Part shown: positions 32,909 through 36,781 of the stretch, piece by piece | Layout of the letters: each line of letters begins with the position of its first letter | Numbering within the stretch: position 1 is the first letter of the stretch | NCBI GenBank assembly: GCA_021324295.1 | Contig: JAJPJJ010000029.1 | Span: 1-36,781, forward strand | DNA from: Bacillota bacterium | GTDB lineage: Bacteria > Sysuimicrobiota > Sysuimicrobiia > Sysuimicrobiales > Segetimicrobiaceae | DNA: 36,781 bases | Direction: 5' to 3' | Notes under the pieces: generated by a model | Told to the model about the DNA's origin: nothing | The model's database searches: none | Seen by the model: only the letters and a program-made list of their open reading frames with translations | Position numbers and translations under genes: made by a program

Positions 32909-34012
32909 ATGATACATGGGGCGAAGGGCACCCCCGCGGCCAACCGGATGCGCGACAATCCCGGCCGGTCCTCAGAGGGCTTCGCGGAAACAGCGTCCTC
33001 GCCAAGCAAGGATGCATGCACGCTGCGCCGGTGGCGAGAGTACGCGCGCACGTCTCAAACCGCGCTCTTCTCGGTCGAAAGCTCGCTTCTCTTGATCCTG
33101 GTCATGGTTGCCCTGATCGGCGTGTTCTGGGTCCTGCTACGGGACACCGCGTTCATGAGCGTCGGCAACTTCATGAACATCGTGAAAGCGAAAACACCGG
33201 TGATCGTGATGGCAGTGGCCAGCGTGTTCGTCATCAGTGCGGGCGAGATCGACCTGTCCATCGCGTCAGTGCCTCCCGTCGTCGGGACGCTCGCCGCGAC
33301 GCTGCTCGCGCATGGATACGGAATGTGGATCGCAGTGGCAGCGGCGCTGGCGGTAGGCTTGAGCGTCGGATTGATAAACGGCGCGATCACGGTCCTGATC
33401 GGGATTCCATCGTTCATCGTCACCCTGGGCATGATCGGCGCGCTCGAGGGAGCTGCGCGGCTCATCTCCGGGGAGCAGGCGGTCCCGATTACAAACGAGG
33501 TCTACACCTCAAACTTCGGGTCAGGAAGCCTCGGCCCAGTCCCCGTGCTGCTGGCGTGGACGCTCGGGGTTGGAGTCCTGGGCACCGTTGTGCTACGCAG
33601 TACGCCGTTCGGCAAGGCTGTGCTCGCAACAGGAGGCAACGAGGTGGCCGCCCGCTATTCGGGAGTCCGAACCCGCCGCATCAAGGTCGCCGTCCTCATC
33701 CTCAGCGGGCTCGCGGGGGCGCTGGCCGGCCTGCTCTATACGGGACAGCTCGCCTCGGGCCGCTACGATCTCGGCGGAGGTGATCTCCTCACAGTCCTCG
33801 CCGCGGTTGTCATTGGCGGAACCGCACTCAACGGTGGCCGCGGTAGCGTGGAGGGCGCGATCGCTGGAGCCCTGTTGGTAGGCCTCGTGAGCAATGGCGT
33901 GATTCTACTCGGCTTCTCCACCCCGCAGCAGCAGATCTTTTCTGGCCTCATCATTGTACTCGCGGTCGCGCTGAGCGGGCGTCGCCTGCGCCAACTACGA
34001 TCGCTGCGATGA
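32909..34012 (+). CDS. Sugar ABC transporter permease (RbsC type)
   Basis: This 367-residue membrane protein has a hydrophilic N-terminal tail of about 50 residues, then some nine helices. The conserved motif is MAVASVFVISAGEIDLSIASV, with IGIPSFIVTLGMIGALEGAARLISG, TPFGKAVLATGGNEVAARYSGVRTRRIKVAV and VVIGGTALNGGRGSVEGAIAGALL. These are diagnostic of RbsC-like permeases. The tail is longer than usual, so an internal ATG such as 32948 could be the true start. It completes a full binding-protein/ATPase/permease importer. Confidence 0.92.
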   Translation: MIHGAKGTPAANRMRDNPGRSSEGFAETASSPSKDACTLRRWREYARTSQTALFSVESSLLLILVMVALIGVFWVLLRDTAFMSVGNFMNIVKAKTPVIVMAVASVFVISAGEIDLSIASVPPVVGTLAATLLAHGYGMWIAVAAALAVGLSVGLINGAITVLIGIPSFIVTLGMIGALEGAARLISGEQAVPITNEVYTSNFGSGSLGPVPVLLAWTLGVGVLGTVVLRSTPFGKAVLATGGNEVAARYSGVRTRRIKVAVLILSGLAGALAGLLYTGQLASGRYDLGGGDLLTVLAAVVIGGTALNGGRGSVEGAIAGALLVGLVSNGVILLGFSTPQQQIFSGLIIVLAVALSGRRLRQLRSLR

Positions 34013-34049
34013 GCTTGCCGGCGGACTCGATAGGAGGGGGGAACGAGGC

Positions 34050-34802
34050 GTGATTCGCCTGGACGTAGAGGAAGCGGTCGCCACCATCACCATCGACCGC
34101 GCTGAGAAGGCCAACGCCCTTCCCGAAGCCGGGAAGCGGGCACTCGCCGACACAATCGTCGCAGCGGGACAGCGCCCCGATGTGACGGCCTTGGTCGTGA
34201 CGGGAGCGGGAGACCGGTGCTTCTGCGCCGGGAGCGACATCGGCGAGATGCGGAACTTCAACCCGGAGGCGATGTACCGCATGCTCGGAGCGGAGCGTGA
34301 CATGTACCTCGCGGCGCTTTCCTCGCCGAAACCGGTCATCGCGGCTGTCAACGGATTCGCTCTCGGAGCTGGATTGATCCTCGTCATGGCCTGCGACTAC
34401 GCGGTTGCCACTGCTACCGCGCGGTTCGGGACTCCGGAGCTGACGATCGGCGTGGCTGCTCCCCTTGAAGGGTTCCTGCTCCCATGGATCGTAGGGCTGG
34501 GGCATGCGAGACGGCTGTTCTATACCGGGCAACAGCTCGATGCGGTTGAGGCCCAGCGGCTCGGCCTCATCCACGAGGTGACCAACCCCGAGAGGTGTCG
34601 ACCGCGTGCCATCGAAGCGGCGAGAGAGATAGGTTCCCTGCCGGGCACAAGCTTCGGGGTCCAGAAAGCGCTCCTTCGCCAGCTCGTGTCGAGCGGACAC
34701 CTTGAGTCCGTCATCGAGGCCAGCCGGTATGCCACGAGCTTACAGTTCGCGGATCGGACAACGGCCGAGGCTCTCGACCGATCCGTGGCGCGGCGACGAT
34801 GA
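34050..34802 (+). CDS. Enoyl-CoA hydratase/isomerase-family protein
   Basis: This 250-residue crotonase-fold protein opens with LDVEEAVATITIDRAEKANAL. The first oxyanion-hole segment is RCFCAGSDIGEM, and the second oxyanion-hole segment is NGFALGAGLILVMACDYAVA. Of the two glutamates of classical hydratases, the one in GGCE is Ile110 here, while that in the PE(L/I) motif is Glu130 (FGTPELTIG). A one-Glu site is more like an isomerase or another crotonase reaction. The GTG at 34050 follows AGGAGGGGGG with 8-base spacing. Its stop overlaps the next small gene (ATGA), linking it to the amidase pair. Its CoA substrate may come from the divergent CoA-transferase. Confidence 0.88.
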   Translation: MIRLDVEEAVATITIDRAEKANALPEAGKRALADTIVAAGQRPDVTALVVTGAGDRCFCAGSDIGEMRNFNPEAMYRMLGAERDMYLAALSSPKPVIAAVNGFALGAGLILVMACDYAVATATARFGTPELTIGVAAPLEGFLLPWIVGLGHARRLFYTGQQLDAVEAQRLGLIHEVTNPERCRPRAIEAAREIGSLPGTSFGVQKALLRQLVSSGHLESVIEASRYATSLQFADRTTAEALDRSVARRR

Positions 34803-35008
34803 GTGCGGCCGACTTCGTCGACCGACGGCTCGGCTCCTCTGCCAGACTGATCCCTGCAGCCGACCGGGAGTGGCTGGCCCGGGAGACGTCTTTCATTGCG
34901 GAGGTATCGCGCAGGCTCGCCGAGGTGGAAAAGAGCCCCCTCGATTTCGCGGCGATGTCTCCCCTATCCCCTGCCGGACCAAGTAGCTTATGGAGCCTCG
35001 AGAGCTGA
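34799..35008 (+). CDS. Small GatC/AtzG-like protein, probable amidase partner
   Basis: This 69-residue protein starts in an ATGA overlap with the crotonase-fold gene and overlaps the amidase start by 19 bases, so it is clearly in the translated chain. The sequence (ARLIPAADREWLARET, then VSRRLAEVEKSPLDF) resembles the pattern of GatC and AtzG proteins: an N-terminal short helix, a helical DREWL segment, a long helix ending in a L-x-EV-x motif, and an extended Pro/Ser-rich tail. GatC-type subunits wrap around and stabilise GatA-type amidases. Identity is low, so this rests on size, pattern and position. Confidence 0.6.
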   Translation: MSAADFVDRRLGSSARLIPAADREWLARETSFIAEVSRRLAEVEKSPLDFAAMSPLSPAGPSSLWSLES

Positions 35009-36429
35009 CCATCCACGAGGCGAATGAGCACCTCGCCGGAGGACGATTGTCCGCCACCGAGCTCGTCTCCTCGGTCCTCGATCAAATCGGTCGCCTCAAC
35101 CAGCACATCAATGCCTATATCACGGTCCGCCCCCACTCCGAGCTGCTGGACGAGGCTCGGCGGAGCGACCAGCGGCGCAGGCGCGGAGAATCGCGGGGCC
35201 CAATGGAGGGCATTCCCATCGCCCTGAAGGACAACTTTGAGACGGCGGGGTTGCGGACGACGGTCGGGTCGAAGATACTCATGGACTGGGTGCCTAACCG
35301 GGACGCTACCGTGGTAAACAAGCTGCGACGCGCGGGGGCCATCATCGTCGGGAAGCTCAACATGCACGAGTTCGCGGACGGGCCGACCAACGACAACCCT
35401 CACTTCGGGCGAACGCTGAATCCGTGGGCCCCGTCCCGGACCCCGGGCGGCTCCAGCGGCGGGAGCGCAGCCGCGCTCGCAGCTCACATGTGTCTTGGAG
35501 CCACGGGAACCGACACGGGGGGATCGATTCGGACACCGGCCGCGTTCTGCGCCGTCGTCGGGCTCAAGCCGACGTATGGGCTCGTGAGCCGGGTAGGCGT
35601 CTTCCCCTTCTCTTGGTCGCTCGACCACGCTGGGCCGATGGCTCGGACGACCCGCGATGTCTCGATGCTCCTCGCAGCGATGGCGGGATACGATCCTGAG
35701 GACCCAGTGTCGGTGTCGGGCCCTCCAATTGCGCCACCCCCTGATGACGCCGATATCGGGGGTGTGGTCATCGGGATTGAAAAATCTTACCTCACCGCGC
35801 TCATGGAAGACGGCGTCCGGCGCAACTTCGACCGCGCTGTTAGCCGCCTGGCGGAGTTGGGGGCGAGAATCGAAGAGGTACGGATGCCCCGACTCGAAGT
35901 CAGCCTGCCAGCGGAGGTCGCCATCCTCTTCCCCGAGGCGGCCTCCGTGCACCGGAGCTTCCTCGACGAGCGCCCAATGGACTACGGTGAGGACGTCCGG
36001 CGATCGCTCCTGTCAGGACGGCTCTACCGGGCAGATGATTACGTGGAGGCTCAGCGGGTCCGATCGGTCCTTCGGCGGGACCTGACGGCTACGTTCGAGA
36101 GGGTCGACGTCCTCGCGACGCCAACGGTCAGCATCGAGCCTCCCGAGTGGGGACAGGATACCTTCATCGTTCAGGGACGCCGCCTTGACCTCTTGAACGC
36201 GTTCATCCGCTGTACTGCACCGTTCAACCTGACAGGGCACCCTGCACTCTCCGTCCCGTGCGGCCTCACGGGCAACGGCCTCCCCGTTGGGATCCAGCTG
36301 GTCGGGCCTCCATTCTCAGAGGCGAAGCTCCTCCGGCTTGGATACGCATTCGAGGTAGCGCGCGGACCGTTTGCACGCCCTCCGGGCATCGCGAGCACCT
36401 CGAGAGCCGACGGGAGTGGCTCCTGCTGA
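34990..36429 (+). CDS. Amidase signature family hydrolase (GatA/AtzE-like)
   Basis: This 479-residue hydrolase of the amidase signature family has the Ser-cisSer-Lys triad: Lys80 in PIALKDNFE, cis-Ser156 in [11 protein letters not shown] and nucleophile Ser179 in [35 protein letters not shown] and the C-terminal [32 protein letters not shown] are also typical. It hydrolyses an amide or biuret-like bond, or could amidate in a GatCAB setting. No gatB is present, so a free amidase is more likely. It has no Shine-Dalgarno of its own and depends on coupling to the small upstream gene. It is the last gene of the LacI-controlled plus strand. Confidence 0.93.
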   Translation: [479 protein letters not shown]

Positions 36430-36700
36430 CCCTCGTCGCGTTTGTCTTCTCTGTAACCTCAACATGCTGGTCACCGCGGGACGCCGCCGCCACCGCTGGG
36501 CCGAGCGCCTGGATCACGTCGGCGCTCACCTGGATCCCCATCCTGGCACCACCAGGCTGAGAGTGGGCAGGCGCGGGTCCACGGCCTAACGCTGCTTAAC
36601 GTGCTCAATTCCGCGCTCGAGCGTCCAACCTTCGTGAACCATCTTTGCGACGGCTTCAGCGAGCACCGGAGGCTGGAGTGTGTGCTATAGTTCGTTGAGA
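36430..36700. other. Gap after the amidase with possible gene remnants
   Basis: No intact gene is seen. On the plus strand, a short frame from about 36410 to 36560 reads LLLTLVAFVFSVTST then GPSAWITSALTWIPILAP, hydrophobic enough to be a membrane-protein scrap. On the minus strand, a stretch at about 36590-36690 reads LAEAVAKMVHEGWTLERGIEHV before a stop. Neither is long enough to identify. They may be debris beside a mobile element to the right. Confidence 0.3.
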
Positions 36701-36704
36701 ATGC

Positions 36705-36776
36705 GGGAAGCGGCCCCGGCATGGTGAATGGAATCGTTGGGAGAAACGCACACACCATGCGAAGGAGGCCGCTCCC
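36705..36776 (+). promoter_or_regulatory. Folded leader sequestering a ribosome binding site
   Basis: GGGAAGCGGCC (36705-36715) pairs with GGCCGCTCCC (36767-36776) with one bulged A, and CATGGTG (36720-36726) pairs with CACCATG (36753-36759). The Shine-Dalgarno GAAGGAGG (36761-36768) lies between the two helices and partly inside the outer one, directly before the ATG at 36777. Such a fold could restrict translation. Confidence 0.5.
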
Positions 36777-36781
36777 ATGTC
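36777..36781 (+). CDS. Start of an unidentified gene running off the right edge
   Basis: An ATG with a strong GAAGGAGG eight bases upstream begins here, but only the first codon and two more bases are in the window, so the product cannot be named. The folded leader and the gene debris on its left are typical of insertion-sequence transposases, but that is a guess. Confidence 0.35.

Noticed and set aside
1-36781. CRISPR arrays, tRNA or rRNA genes
   Set aside because: No regularly spaced repeats and no cloverleaf or conserved rRNA segments were noticed on either strand.

Overview
The window is high-G+C bacterial DNA (roughly two thirds G+C by eye) with short intergenic gaps, GTG starts and many translationally coupled genes. 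It looks like an uncultured soil- or sediment-type heterotroph with a large repertoire of ABC importers and amide/heterocycle hydrolases. The sequence alone does not fix the phylum. No rRNA, tRNA or CRISPR array was seen. About 30 genes can be supported.

Left part (1-7291): the 5' portion of a hydantoinase-B gene runs off the left edge on the minus strand. Next to it is a divergent NAD-dependent epimerase. Convergent to the epimerase is a minus-strand peptide-type importer operon (substrate-binding protein, DppB-like and DppC-like permeases, no ATPase genes). Divergent from the importer is an M24 (creatinase/prolidase-fold) protein with altered metal ligands. From 7292 to about 7713 lies what looks like a decayed sugar-permease remnant, followed by msrA.

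Centre (8575-25750): an island that looks dedicated to nucleobase, nucleoside or other N-heterocycle catabolism. It is arranged as two convergent arms. The plus arm carries a nitrilase-fold amidohydrolase, a cytosine-deaminase-like protein, an alpha/beta hydrolase, an MTA/SAH-deaminase-like protein and a BMP-family binding protein. The minus arm carries carbamate kinase, a formamidase/acetamidase, a second BMP-family binding protein with its ATPase and two permeases, an MTA/SAH-deaminase-like protein, a second cytosine-deaminase-like protein and a further amidohydrolase. Three families occur once on each arm, so the arms look like paralogous halves. A plausible scheme, which is inference, is import of a nucleoside-like compound by the BMP transporter, stepwise deamination and ring hydrolysis by the amidohydrolases, release of amide products by the nitrilase and formamidase, and ATP recovery from carbamoyl phosphate by carbamate kinase. 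One permease gene carries an apparent frameshift.

Right part (26071-36429): a LacI-regulated divergent locus. On the minus strand lie a class III CoA-transferase, a GH88 unsaturated glucuronyl hydrolase and the LacI regulator. On the plus strand lie a complete ribose-type sugar ABC importer, an enoyl-CoA hydratase/isomerase-fold protein, a 69-residue GatC-like small protein and a GatA-type amidase. The divergent intergenic region holds two near-palindromic LacI-family operators (TGTAAnCGnTTACA) around a TATAAT promoter. The mix of a glycuronidase, acyl-CoA enzymes and an amidase in one regulon is the most unusual metabolic signature here.

Right edge (36430-36781): non-coding or remnant sequence, then a strongly folded leader with a good ribosome binding site and the first codon of a gene that runs off the window.
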